DNA of 64,000 nucleotides from Actinoallomurus vinaceus. GTDB lineage: Bacteria > Actinomycetota > Actinomycetes > Streptosporangiales > Streptosporangiaceae. Below the pieces are notes generated by a model, which was not told the DNA's origin, did not search any database, and saw only the letters and a list, made by a program, of their open reading frames with translations. A program made the translations under genes and the position numbers. Below, one piece after another: positions 34,511 to 42,839 of the stretch; position 1 is the stretch's first letter; each line of letters opens with the position of its first letter. Where the stretch lies: contig NZ_BAABHK010000012.1 in assembly GCF_039542055.1 (NCBI RefSeq), forward strand, positions 287,514 to 351,513. Reading direction: 5' to 3'.

Positions 34511-35791
34511 TCACTGCCCCTTCCCGGCCAGGTACGGGATCGTCTGCGGACCCTCGGGCAGTACGCACAGCCGGGCGCCGGGGCCTGCCGCCGCCAAGGC
34601 GTCGGCGACGGTGGCGGAGATGTCGCGGGTCTGCTCCAGATGGGCGGTGGCGAGGTCGGCGTCGCTGAGGTGGCCGGTGTACATGACGACCCGGCTGCCG
34701 GACTGGATGCGGGCCTGGATCTGCACCTGCCACTGGTCGGGCACCGTCTCGGTGCGGGCGCTGATGGCGTCGAACAGCGCCCGCGGCGAGGACGCGGAGG
34801 CCAGGACCTCCCGGTAGGAGCCGTGGTCGGGGAAACCGTCCCGGCACTCGGCGGCGCAGACGATCGTGCCGCCCGGGCGGACGACCTGGTAGGCGGCGGA
34901 CATGCCCTTGACCGACTGGTACAGGTTCTGGTCCAGGGGGAATCCGGAGTTGGTGGTGACCACCACATCGAAGGGCGCCTCGACAGGCCGCATCGCCATG
35001 CGCTTCGCCTCCGCCGTGGCGGCGGAGTGCATCGGTGACAGATCGCCTCCGAAGGCGGCCACGACGTCCTTGTCCCGGTTGAGGACCACGTCCAGGGCGA
35101 AGGTCACCCCGGTGGCCTCCGCGATCGCCCGTACGTCGTCGTGGACGGGGTTGCCGTGAGTGACGCCCCAGGTGGCACGCGGATCGCCGATGCGGGCGGC
35201 GTCGTGCAGCACGAGAACGGTCTCCAGCGCGGCGAGTCCCGGGGCGACGAGTTTCGGCCCGCCGGAGAAGCCGGCGAAGAAGTGCGGCTCGACGAAACCG
35301 GTGGTGATCCGCACGTCGGCCTCGGCCCACTCGCGGTTGAGCCACACCGGCACGTCCTTGCCGAACCGTCCCATCCAGGTGAGCTCGTCGGCGCGCCGGG
35401 CGTCGTGGTTGACGATCCGTACGTTGTCGACGACCTGGTCGCCGAACATCTGCCGCAGTTCGGCGTCGGTGTTGCCACGGTGGGTGCCGGTGGCGATCAG
35501 GATCACGACGTCCTCCAGCCGGACGACGCCGTCGAGTTCGGCCAGCAGCGCCGGAATGACCAGCCGGCGGGGCTGGGGCCGGGTGCCGTCACAGACCGAG
35601 ATCGCCACCGTCTGGCCGGGGCGCACCCGCTCGCGCAGCGGCGGGCCGGCGACCGGGTCACGCAGCGCCGTGCGCACTAGGGCGACCTGGTCGGCGGCGG
35701 CCTCGTGGTGGACGGGCTCGACCACCGTGGTCACCTCGGGGTCCACGTCGATGTCCAGCCCCGACTCGCCGTACGCCAGGTGCACTCGCAT
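34511..35791 (-). CDS. LarA-family nickel-pincer racemase/epimerase-like protein
   Basis: A 426-residue protein of the lactate racemase (DUF2088) family. The key residues align with LarA: SVCDGTRPQP near residue 66, GTHRGNT with His104, and EPHFFAGFSGGPK with His170 and Lys180. The spacing His+10=Lys is the same as His174/Lys184 of LarA, the Lys that holds the nickel-pincer nucleotide. ATG at 35791 has GGAGG upstream. No larB, larC or larE is nearby, so the cofactor must be made elsewhere. Within a glycan locus a 2-hydroxy acid or sugar-acid epimerase role is more likely than lactate racemisation. That is inference. Confidence 0.88.
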   Translation of the reverse strand: MRVHLAYGESGLDIDVDPEVTTVVEPVHHEAAADQVALVRTALRDPVAGPPLRERVRPGQTVAISVCDGTRPQPRRLVIPALLAELDGVVRLEDVVILIATGTHRGNTDAELRQMFGDQVVDNVRIVNHDARRADELTWMGRFGKDVPVWLNREWAEADVRITTGFVEPHFFAGFSGGPKLVAPGLAALETVLVLHDAARIGDPRATWGVTHGNPVHDDVRAIAEATGVTFALDVVLNRDKDVVAAFGGDLSPMHSAATAEAKRMAMRPVEAPFDVVVTTNSGFPLDQNLYQSVKGMSAAYQVVRPGGTIVCAAECRDGFPDHGSYREVLASASSPRALFDAISARTETVPDQWQVQIQARIQSGSRVVMYTGHLSDADLATAHLEQTRDISATVADALAAAGPGARLCVLPEGPQTIPYLAGKGQ

Positions 35792-35915
35792 GATCCGTCC
35801 TCCGCAAGTCGATGCCGGCGGCCAGGGAGCGCCCGGTCGCCGGCGGTGCCGTCGGCGTCCTGGACGGCCGCGCGCTCGGCACCCGGCCGTCCAGGACGCG
35901 GAAACCTCATGCGGA

Positions 35916-37433
35916 TTATCCGACCTGGACGACCTGCCACTGCTGGTCGAGGGAGCCGTTGTCGGTCCACTGCACCACCTGGGCGCCGTCGGCGGTCGAG
36001 CCGCCCAGCACGCCGAGCACCTTTCCGCTGCCTACGTTGCGCAGCTTCACGTACGAGCCGGCCTGCACGACCTGCCACCGCTGGTCGGCGGCGCCGGTGT
36101 CCAGCCACTGCACCACGGCGGCCCCGTCGGCGGTGCCCGAGGCGTACACGCCGATCACCCGGCCGCTGCCGCGGTCGCCGAGGACGGTGGCGCCGCCCCC
36201 GCTTGCCGCGGTCATGTGCCAGGCCTGGTCAGGGGCCCCGGTGCCGGTCCACTGAACCAGGTCGGCGCCGTCGGCGAGGCTCCCGCCCTGCACGCCGAGG
36301 ACCTTTCCGGACTTGCGGTTGACGAGCTTGTAGTACGCGCCCGCGGAGTGTCCGAGATCGACGTCGGCGTACCGGATGGTGTTGGTGGTGCCCTGCCAGA
36401 AGCCGCCGCAGGACATGATGAGGACGCGTCCCGTGCCGGAGACGTACTGCAGGGTGCGGCTGTACCCGGCCTCGATGGGCGTCTTCACATGGGTCCACGG
36501 CCCGGACCCGTTGTCCGTGTTGACCAGCACATCGCCCGACCCGTACGAGTTGTACACGAGCTTCCCGTCGGGAAGGACGATGTTGTACGGGCTGCCGCCC
36601 TTGTCGAGCTGGGTGCCGAGGTCGGTGGCGTTCCAGTCCTCGGGGTCATCGCTGATCTTGAAGTGGTTGGGCGTGCCGGAACCGAGGTTGACCACCTCGT
36701 AGCTCATGAAGTATTTGCCGTTGGCGAGCTTGGAGACCACCGGCATGCCCGGGCGCAGGTTGCTGTCGGTCGGTGCGACGTCGTTGACGACCGGTCCCCA
36801 GTGGACGCCGTCGGTGCTGGTCTGATGGACGATCTTCTGGTTGTTATGCGCCTTATCGCGTTCGTCCGAGTAGTACACGATCAGCTTGTTGTTCGCCACC
36901 ATGACGAACGGCTCCCATATCGGGGTGGTTTGATAACCGCCGGACTGGGCGATCTCACTCACCCAGGCCCAGTTCCGGCCGGCGTCGTTGCTCTTGTAGA
37001 CCTCCATGCGCTCCGCCGATTTGTCCGACGGGGCGGAAAGGCCGACGCAGAGGATGGTGCCGGCCGGCATGTCGCCGATCTGCTGGGGCAGTTCGTAGAG
37101 AAACGCCCCATTGCGGTTCCCCCAGCCGTTGACGGTGTCTGCGACCGAGCTGATCCGGCTCCACGTCTCCCCGTTGTCGGTGCTGCGATAGACGGGGAAC
37201 ACCGGCGTGGTGGCGGGCTGCTCGAACGTGGCGAGCAGCGTTCCGTTCTGTGCGCCGTTGTGGTGCAGTTGTACGGTCTTCGGATACAACGCGCCGTATT
37301 CCGGCGTGCCCGAAGGCGGCTGATAAAGAACCGAGGGGCCGTACGCGTAGGCCAGCGGGGCGAGCGCCAGCAGCAGAATCGCCGTCGCCGCGACGACGAA
37401 GGCACGGAGCGGGTTTCGAGCCGTTGAGAGCAA
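35916..37433 (-). CDS. secreted BNR/Asp-box beta-propeller glycosidase-like protein with ricin B domain
   Basis: A 505-residue exported protein. Residues 1-30 are a signal peptide (FVVAATAILLLALAPLAYAYG). Residues 35-370 form a sialidase-like propeller with Asp boxes STDNGETW, SNDAGRNW and STDGVHWG. Candidate families are GH93 exo-arabinanase and GH33 sialidase; I cannot choose. Residues 375-505 are a ricin-type CBM13 trefoil with three Q-x-W repeats (QAW, QRW, QQW) and repeated GKVLGVxGGS units. Start TTG at 37433 follows GGGG by five bases. It probably attacks plant or microbial polysaccharide outside the cell and feeds the neighbouring importer. Confidence 0.86.
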   Translation of the reverse strand: MLSTARNPLRAFVVAATAILLLALAPLAYAYGPSVLYQPPSGTPEYGALYPKTVQLHHNGAQNGTLLATFEQPATTPVFPVYRSTDNGETWSRISSVADTVNGWGNRNGAFLYELPQQIGDMPAGTILCVGLSAPSDKSAERMEVYKSNDAGRNWAWVSEIAQSGGYQTTPIWEPFVMVANNKLIVYYSDERDKAHNNQKIVHQTSTDGVHWGPVVNDVAPTDSNLRPGMPVVSKLANGKYFMSYEVVNLGSGTPNHFKISDDPEDWNATDLGTQLDKGGSPYNIVLPDGKLVYNSYGSGDVLVNTDNGSGPWTHVKTPIEAGYSRTLQYVSGTGRVLIMSCGGFWQGTTNTIRYADVDLGHSAGAYYKLVNRKSGKVLGVQGGSLADGADLVQWTGTGAPDQAWHMTAASGGGATVLGDRGSGRVIGVYASGTADGAAVVQWLDTGAADQRWQVVQAGSYVKLRNVGSGKVLGVLGGSTADGAQVVQWTDNGSLDQQWQVVQVG

Positions 37434-37529
37434 AGCATCCCCTTTGGCGCGGAGGAATTGCGCTCAGTGAGACGTGAGCGGGACGAAACCAGTATTCGGG
37501 CGTGTGGCCGTCATGTCACCGGCGTGTGT

Positions 37530-37542
37530 CGAAAGTGTTTCG
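37530..37542. promoter_or_regulatory. LacI-type operator 3
   Basis: CGAAA-GTG-TTTCG, about 100 bases upstream of the secreted propeller gene and downstream of lacI. Same pattern as the two sites near 32 kb, which ties this gene into the same regulon. Confidence 0.65.
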
Positions 37543-37552
37543 GGCGGTGGCA

Positions 37553-38592
37553 TTATTCGATGCCGGCTCGGGGGCGCGCGGACGTCGAACTCCGCAGCAC
37601 GAGCTCCGTCGCCACCTCGATCCGCGTGGACGCCGGTGGCCGGCCCTCGGCCAGCTGCATGAGCACCCGTGTCGCCTCGTGACCGAGCTTGTCGAACGGC
37701 TGGCGCACCGCGCTCAGCGGCGGGCAGGCCATGGCCGCCACCAAGGTGTCGTCGAAGGACATGACCGCCAGATCACGCGGGACGCTGAGCCCCTGCTGAC
37801 GGGCGGCTTCCAGGACTCCGAGCGCCTGCGCGTCACTGGCCGCGAAGACCGCCGTGGGCGGCGCGTCGGAACGGAGGATCTGCAGGCTGGCGGCCAGCGC
37901 CTCGTCGAAGTCGAAGTCGGTCGAGCGCACGATCGCGGGGTCGTAGGCGATCCCGGCCTCCTCCAGAGCGGCCCGGTAGCCGTGCAGCCGCGCCGCCCCG
38001 GCCATCGAGTGCGACCGCCCCGCGACCATGCCGACCCGGCGGTGCCCGAGCGCCAGGAGGTGCTGCACCGCGTCCCTGGCGCCGTTCCAGTTCGTCACGC
38101 CGACGCTCGGGATGTCCAGGGAGGGTGCGCTGAGCGGATCGACCAGGACCACGGGGAGCCTGCGTTCGACGATGCGGCGCTGATCCTCCTCGGTCAGCAT
38201 CGAGATCACGATGATCAGCCCCGCGCCGCCGAGCGCGACACACTCCTCGAGCCACTGAGAGATCGAGCGCCGGCTCGTCGTGCCGGTCACCACGTCGACG
38301 CCGAGCTCCGCCGCCGCGTCCACGATCCCGCGGGCGATCTCCAGGGTGTACGCGCTGAAAGGTCCCGGAACACGGCGACGATCTGACGCGGAACGGCGGG
38401 CCCCCGCTCCCAGGGCCGGACGTAGCCGTACCGCGCGAGCAGCTCCTCGACCCGGGCGCGCGTCGCCGCGCCGACGTCGCGACGCCGGTGCACGACCTTG
38501 GACACCGTGCTGAGCGACACGCCCGCCTCGACGGCGATGCTCGTCAGCAGTCCGTACTGCGCATCCCGGCGCGCCTTTTCCTGGGCCGTCAC
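37553..38592 (-). pseudogene. LacI-family regulator, frameshifted
   Basis: The N-terminal part starts with GTG at 38592. It reads GLLTSIAVEAGVSLSTVSKVVHRRRDVGAATRARVEELLARYGYVRP, a standard LacI helix-turn-helix and hinge, then QIVAVFRDL. At about 38358-38363 the frame breaks. The ligand-binding domain continues one frame over as FSAYTLEIARGIVDAAAELGVDVV and runs to ASTRIEVATELVLRSSTS with stop at 37553. One missing base in CCTTTC explains it (expected GAC-CTN-TTC-AGC). Together the parts make a normal LacI protein of about 345 residues. Unless this is a sequencing error, no working repressor is made and its regulon (three CGAAA-N3-TTTCG sites) would be unrepressed. Confidence 0.85.
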
Positions 38593-38703
38593 TCGACACC
38601 TGACCTACTCGCCGACGCTCGTGCGCTGGTTCGCAGCGACTCCTGTGGAGCGTATCGAGCCGGGGGACCGGGCCGACCCTGTCGGGCCGCCCGGACGGGG
38701 GCG

Positions 38704-39156
38704 CTACCGCGCGTAGGCGCGGCAGGAGTCGTTCTGGTCGGTGCCCAGGCCGATGACGGACACGTGGTTCAACGAGCGCACTCCCTTGATCAGCAGGGTG
38801 TGCCGGGTGTCGCCGCCCTTGAAGGCGTAGGTGACGCCCGAGGAGCTCGGGTCACCGGTCACGGGGTTGTCGTCGGCGTCGTCGGCCTCGAAGTTGAGGG
38901 TGATGGGGGTCTTGCCCACCTGCGCGGTGACCTCGACGCCCCCGCCGGTGACCCGATAGGAGACGGTCGTGCACGTCGGGGCGTCGCTGTCGCCCTTGGG
39001 GGAGGCGCTGGGCAGCGGAACGCCCGCGGCCGCGCCGCCGGCCGTGGCGCCGGTCTTGGCGGATCCGGCGGCCTTGTCATGATGCGCGGATCCGCTGCCG
39101 CAACCCGCCAGGCCCAGCCCGGCCACGGCGACGAGAACGAGCACATGCTTGCGCAC
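38704..39156 (-). CDS. small lipoprotein of unknown function
   Basis: A 150-residue lipoprotein. It starts at GTG 39156 with GGAG about nine bases upstream. The signal is RKHVLVLVAVAGLGLAGC with the lipid Cys near residue 19. A Gly/Ala/Ser linker follows, then a beta-rich domain (TTVSYRVTGGGVEVTAQVGKTPITLNFEADDADDN) and the ending NDSCRAYAR. Two Cys in the domain could form a disulfide. I do not recognise the family. The longer upstream frame crosses a repeat region and is unlikely to be translated. Confidence 0.75.
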   Translation of the reverse strand: MRKHVLVLVAVAGLGLAGCGSGSAHHDKAAGSAKTGATAGGAAAGVPLPSASPKGDSDAPTCTTVSYRVTGGGVEVTAQVGKTPITLNFEADDADDNPVTGDPSSSGVTYAFKGGDTRHTLLIKGVRSLNHVSVIGLGTDQNDSCRAYAR

Positions 39157-39267
39157 GAGGACACTCCAAAGGTGAGGGGGACGAGCGGCGGCCGCGCGGG
39201 ACGCCGGATCGGACCGGCCGGGACGCCGGAGTAACTCTGCTTCCGCCACCATGATCCCGCAAACGGA

Positions 39268-39416
39268 CACGCCGGTAGAACATCGGGAGACGGGCATCGC
39301 CTCGTATCTTCGAGCGCACCCGGCGAAACGCCGGGATAGCGGAATCCCCGCACACCGGGAGAGCGGCCTCCCGGAGCGTTCCCGCACGCCGGTCGAAACA
39401 CCGGGAGAAGAGCGTC
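39268..39416. repeat. four degenerate direct repeats, 34-base period
   Basis: Copies begin at 39268, 39317, 39351 and 39385. The last three are exactly 34 bases apart. The unit is approximately CACGCCGGTCGAAACACCGG followed by GAGAGCGGCATC. Copies 1 and 4 are the closest pair; copy 3 is shortened. They fill the gap between the lipoprotein start and the DNA ligase end. The CCGG-N8-CCGG pattern could form small hairpins. Confidence 0.65.
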
Positions 39417-40377
39417 AACCGGGATCTTCCCGGTGGACCTCGCGGGGCTTCTTGTCCGGGCGCAGCCCCCGCCAGCTGGGGTGGCGCAGGACGCCGTCCG
39501 GGGTCCATTCGCCGAACGCGACCTCGCCCACCAGTTCGGGCCGCACCCAGTGCGCGCGCCGGGCGACGTCGCGGGGCGCCGGCGGGTCGAAGGGGTCGCC
39601 GTCACGGGCCAGGGGCGCCAGCCGCGCGGCCATGTCCCGCAGGTCCGACTCGGTGAAGCCGGTGCCCACGTTCCCCGCGTACCGCAGGCGGTTCTCGTCG
39701 TAGACGCCCAGTGAGAGGGATCCGATCAGGTCGGCGCGGCGACCCGCCCCGGGCAGCCACCCAGCGATCACGACCTCCTGGTGGCGGACGTTCTTCACCT
39801 TGATCCAGGGACCGCGCCGCCCGGGGTGATAGCGGGACCGCAGCGGCTTGCCGACGACGCCCTCCAGGCCCTGGGCCAGGCCCACGGCGAAGACGGCCTC
39901 ACCGTCGCCACGCCACCAGGGCGGCACGCGCACGGGCTCCGTATCGAGGCCGAGCGCGTCCAGGCGGTCCCGCCGCTCTGCGTAGGGGAGCGGCAGCAGC
40001 GACTCCCCGTCGAGGTGGAGAAGGTCGAACACGTAGTACTGGACCGGCACGGACCGTACGAGCCGGTCGCCGGGGTGCTGGACGTGCATCCGCAGCTGGA
40101 GCGTCGCGAAGCTCGGGCGGCCGTCGCGCAGCGCGACGATCTCGCCGTCGAGGATCGCGGCGGCGGGCGGCATCCGGGCCAGGCCGGCCAGTTCGGGGTA
40201 GGAGCGGGTGATGTCCTTGTCGTTGCGGGACATCAGCCGCAGGCTCCCCTCCTGGACGTAGGCGACCGCTCGGACGCCGTCCCACTTCAGCTCCCACCCG
40301 TAGGTGTCCTCGTCGGGCGGCAGGGACCGCCGCAGGAGGGCCGTCATGGGCCGGATGAGCCGGGGCGGTTCGGCCAA
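39415..40377 (-). CDS. ATP-dependent DNA ligase (LigD ligase-domain type)
   Basis: A 320-residue ligase. The adenylation motif I is ELKWDGVRA with Lys31. Other nucleotidyltransferase motifs are ILDGEIVALRDGRPSFATLQ, YYVFDLLHLDG, GLEGVVGKPLRSRY and GPWIKVKN. The OB-fold C-terminus includes GVYDENRLRYAGNVGTGF and VAFGEWTPDGVLRHPSWRGLRPDK. It is the ligase domain alone, without the LigD polymerase or nuclease parts, so it may act with Ku and separate LigD-like proteins in end joining. TTG at 40377 preceded by GGAG gives the full domain; ATG at 40347 would cut conserved sequence. Confidence 0.9.
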   Translation of the reverse strand: MAEPPRLIRPMTALLRRSLPPDEDTYGWELKWDGVRAVAYVQEGSLRLMSRNDKDITRSYPELAGLARMPPAAAILDGEIVALRDGRPSFATLQLRMHVQHPGDRLVRSVPVQYYVFDLLHLDGESLLPLPYAERRDRLDALGLDTEPVRVPPWWRGDGEAVFAVGLAQGLEGVVGKPLRSRYHPGRRGPWIKVKNVRHQEVVIAGWLPGAGRRADLIGSLSLGVYDENRLRYAGNVGTGFTESDLRDMAARLAPLARDGDPFDPPAPRDVARRAHWVRPELVGEVAFGEWTPDGVLRHPSWRGLRPDKKPREVHREDPG

Positions 40378-40414
40378 CCGAGGCTCCGGTGACCTTCTCC
40401 GGTACGTGCGGGGC

Positions 40415-40699
40415 TCAGCCGACCGGCATCGCCTCCCGGACGCGGTGCTTCATCCGCTCGGCCCGCTCACTCGGCGTCTCGTCGCCGTACTCCTCCTCCA
40501 TCCGCAGGGCGACGCCGAGCGCGAAGAAGGTCGGCGCCCACTCACCGACGAAGATCCCCCACCGGTCCGCCCGGTCCATGCCGGCCTTCTCGGCCCGCAT
40601 CGACATCGCCCAGCTGGCGACAGACGCGATGATCGATCCGAAGCCGGCCATGTACATCATGTCGGACGTGATCCCGGCGCGGCGCATGAGCCTCAGCAT
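40415..40699 (-). CDS. small hypothetical protein with a hydrophobic segment
   Basis: A 94-residue protein of unknown function. The first half is moderately hydrophobic (SDMMYMAGFGSIIASVASWAMSM), a possible membrane helix. A second such stretch is IFVGEWAPTFFALGVALRM. The C-terminus is charged (EEEYGDETPSERAERMKHRVREA). ATG at 40699 follows a GGGGGG ribosome site by six bases. It lies 37 bases before the DNA ligase start in the same direction, so they may share a transcript. Confidence 0.75.
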   Translation of the reverse strand: MLRLMRRAGITSDMMYMAGFGSIIASVASWAMSMRAEKAGMDRADRWGIFVGEWAPTFFALGVALRMEEEYGDETPSERAERMKHRVREAMPVG

Positions 40700-40891
40700 T
40701 GTTAACCCCCCGTTGACCTGCTGTTTTCTCTCGATAGAAAGCGGTACCCGGGGCCTGGGCCACTACGCCGCCGCCGTGTTCAAATCACCGCCAACTGGCG
40801 TCCGCCGGGCCACGCCACGTTGAGCGGACTCCTTCGGAGCTCGCTGAACGAGGTCCGGGGCGGGCCGCCTTCCGGCACGGCCCAGCAGGCC

Positions 40892-41758
40892 TCAGCCCTT
40901 GCGCCCGACACCGCCCGCGCAGGCCACCTCGGGCGGCTCGCCCCACGGGTGCGGCTCCGGGCGCCACCGGGGCACGGACACCACACCGGGCTCCAGCAGC
41001 TCCAGGCCGTCGAAGAACCCGGTGATCTGCTCCAGGCTCCGAGGTGTGTACGGGGCCGCGCCGCTGCCGGCGTTATAAGCGCGGATCGCCTCGACGTACG
41101 CCGGATCGGTGTCGGTCCCGTCGTACAGCGCAAGGTGGCTTCCGGCCGGCAGCGCCGCCACCAGCCGGCGCACGATCGAGCGTGCCTCCTCGTCATCGGG
41201 GACCAGGCCGAGGATGCCCATCATCATGAGGCCGACCGGCCGGGTGAGGTCCAGCGTCCTGGCGGCCTCGCGCAGGATGACGTCGGGATCACGGACGTCC
41301 GCCTCCAGGTAGTCGGTGGCGCCCTCCGGGCTGCCCGTGAGCAGCGCCCGGGCGTGCACCAGCACGAGGGGATCGTTGTCGACGTAGACGACGCGGCACT
41401 CCGGGGCCACCCGCTGGGCGACCTCGTGGGTGTTGTCGGCCGTGGGCAGCCCGGTCCCGATGTCCAGGAACTGGCGGATCCCCGCCTCGCTCGTCAGGTA
41501 ACGAACGGCGCGGGCGAGCATGTGCCGCGAGTGGCGGGCGATGTCGGTCATGCCGGGGAAGACGGCGCAGATCCCCTCGGCGGCCGCACGGTCGACGGGG
41601 TAGTGGTCCTTGCCGCCGAGGAGGAGGTTCCAGACGCGCGCCGAGTGCGGCACGGTGTCGTCGATGCGGGGCTCCGGGGTGGAGGCGGAGCCTGATGGCA
41701 CGTCGGCGATGGGAACCACCTCCTGATCCGGCGTCCTCGCCGAGATCCTAAGCGCCAT
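40892..41758 (-). CDS. SAM-dependent methyltransferase, DUF574 family
   Basis: A 288-residue Rossmann methyltransferase of an actinomycete-specific family, often present in many copies per genome. Its hallmark RIDDTVPHSARVWNLLLGGKDHYPVDR lies near residue 35. The SAM motif is FLDIGTGLPTADNTHEVAQ near 105, followed by VVYVDNDPLVLVHARALL and RPVGLMMMGILGLVPD. ATG at 41758 has no strong ribosome site; GTG at 41719, right after AGGAG, is another possible start and keeps all conserved sequence. The substrate is unknown. Confidence 0.85.
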   Translation of the reverse strand: MALRISARTPDQEVVPIADVPSGSASTPEPRIDDTVPHSARVWNLLLGGKDHYPVDRAAAEGICAVFPGMTDIARHSRHMLARAVRYLTSEAGIRQFLDIGTGLPTADNTHEVAQRVAPECRVVYVDNDPLVLVHARALLTGSPEGATDYLEADVRDPDVILREAARTLDLTRPVGLMMMGILGLVPDDEEARSIVRRLVAALPAGSHLALYDGTDTDPAYVEAIRAYNAGSGAAPYTPRSLEQITGFFDGLELLEPGVVSVPRWRPEPHPWGEPPEVACAGGVGRKG

Positions 41759-41904
41759 GCCCGGCCAAGGGGATGCTCGGCCGGAACGGAGGTGTGCGTG
41801 GCCGGGACCGGCCGCCGGCGCTCGACGGGTGCCCACCGCGCCCGGACCGACCGCTGTCTCCCCGGCGCGACGGGCGCCGTGCGCCCGCGCGCCGGGTGAG
41901 ATCG

Positions 41905-42030
41905 CTATCGACCGGGGTCGAAGCGGCCGTCGATGACGGTCCAGCCGGCGTCGACGACGAGGCTCTTCGTCCCGGTGATGTACGAGGCGGCGTCGGCGGT
42001 CTCGGGCGGCAGGTCCTGGGCGGAGGGCAA
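41905..42030 (-). pseudogene. remnant of a short-chain dehydrogenase C-terminus
   Basis: The complement reads ADAASYITGTKSLVVDAGWT and then VIDGRFDPGR and stop. This is the standard last strand of an SDR enzyme (ASYxTGxxLxVDGGW). Upstream in the same frame there is no Rossmann motif, YxxxK or NNAG, so only the tail survives. The rest of the 41759-42266 gap holds no other recognisable gene. Confidence 0.65.
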
Positions 42031-42266
42031 CGTCGGCAGCAGGACCGCGCCCAGGGCTCGTATCCAAGCCAGGATACGGTGTCCGTCCGGACGGGCTCCG
42101 GCCGTCAGCGGCGATGCGCCGGTATCGGTGAGGATCACATCCTCGGTGTTCGGTGCCGCCGCGGTCGCGGCGTGTCCGCCCGGAGCGAAGCGGGAACTCT
42201 CGGCGCGGCGAACTCGTCCCCCGGCCGCATCGGTCAACCCCGCATTCGGCGCGCCACAATGGAGAC

Positions 42267-42776
42267 ATGCTCCCTGCGGTGCTGTTCCTCGCGTTCCTGT
42301 TGCTGCCCGTCCTGGAGATCTACGTCATCATCCAGGTGGGCGAGCTGATCGGCGGCTGGCCCACGGTCGCACTGCTGCTGGCCGAGAGCCTGCTGGGGGC
42401 GTGGATCATCCGGCATGAGGGTCGGCGGGCGTGGCGGGCGCTGAAGGAGACCTTCGGGGACGGCGGCATGCCCGACCGGGAGCTCGCCGACGCGGGGCTC
42501 GTGCTCGTCGGCGGTGCGCTGCTGCTGACGCCCGGCTTCGTGACGGACTTTTTTGGATTCCTGTTCGTCCTGCCGTTCACCCGGCCCCTCGTGCGCCGCC
42601 TGCTGTCGTGGTACATCGGGCGGCGGGTGTCGGCGGCACGGCGCCGGGGCGGCCTGCGGTTCGGGGACCTGAGCGGGATGTACGGGCCCGGGACGACCGA
42701 GCCGGAGCCGGAGCCGGGGCCGCGGGTGGTGCGCGGCGAGGTCATCGAGGACGACCGTCAGGGTGAGCGGCGCTGA
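42267..42776 (+). CDS. fxsA: FxsA family membrane protein
   Basis: A 169-residue inner-membrane protein. The family sequence is clear: LPVLEIYVIIQVGELIGGWPTVALLLAESLLGAWIIRHEGRRAW, then LVGGALLLTPGFVTDFFGFLFVLPFTRP. There are about three or four hydrophobic segments and a long charged C-terminal tail with PEPEPEPGPR. FxsA was named in E. coli for overcoming phage T7 exclusion by F plasmids; its normal role is unknown. ATG at 42267 matches the conserved family start. It ends in a shared terminator with rbpA. Confidence 0.9.
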   Translation: MLPAVLFLAFLLLPVLEIYVIIQVGELIGGWPTVALLLAESLLGAWIIRHEGRRAWRALKETFGDGGMPDRELADAGLVLVGGALLLTPGFVTDFFGFLFVLPFTRPLVRRLLSWYIGRRVSAARRRGGLRFGDLSGMYGPGTTEPEPEPGPRVVRGEVIEDDRQGERR

Positions 42777-42785
42777 GAACACGCG

Positions 42786-42821
42786 CGAGCCGTGCCGCCG
42801 AGGGGCGTACGGCACGGCTCG
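42786..42821. terminator. bidirectional terminator hairpin
   Basis: CGAGCCGTGCCG (42786-42797) and CGGCACGGCTCG (42810-42821), a perfect 12-base stem with a 12-base loop, between the convergent fxsA and rbpA genes. Confidence 0.8.
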
Positions 42822-42839
42822 TGTGCGTTCGGTGTTCGG

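Noticed and set aside
38340..38380. Programmed frameshift in lacI
   Set aside because: No heptameric slippery sequence or stimulatory hairpin is apparent, and LacI proteins are not known to use recoding. Mutation or sequencing error is simpler.
39268..39416. CRISPR array
   Set aside because: The copies are degenerate, the spacing leaves no spacers of uniform length, and no cas gene is near.
41905..42237. Full 110-codon minus-strand frame as an intact gene
   Set aside because: Only the last 35-40 residues look like protein of a known fold (SDR tail); the rest has no catalytic or cofactor motif.
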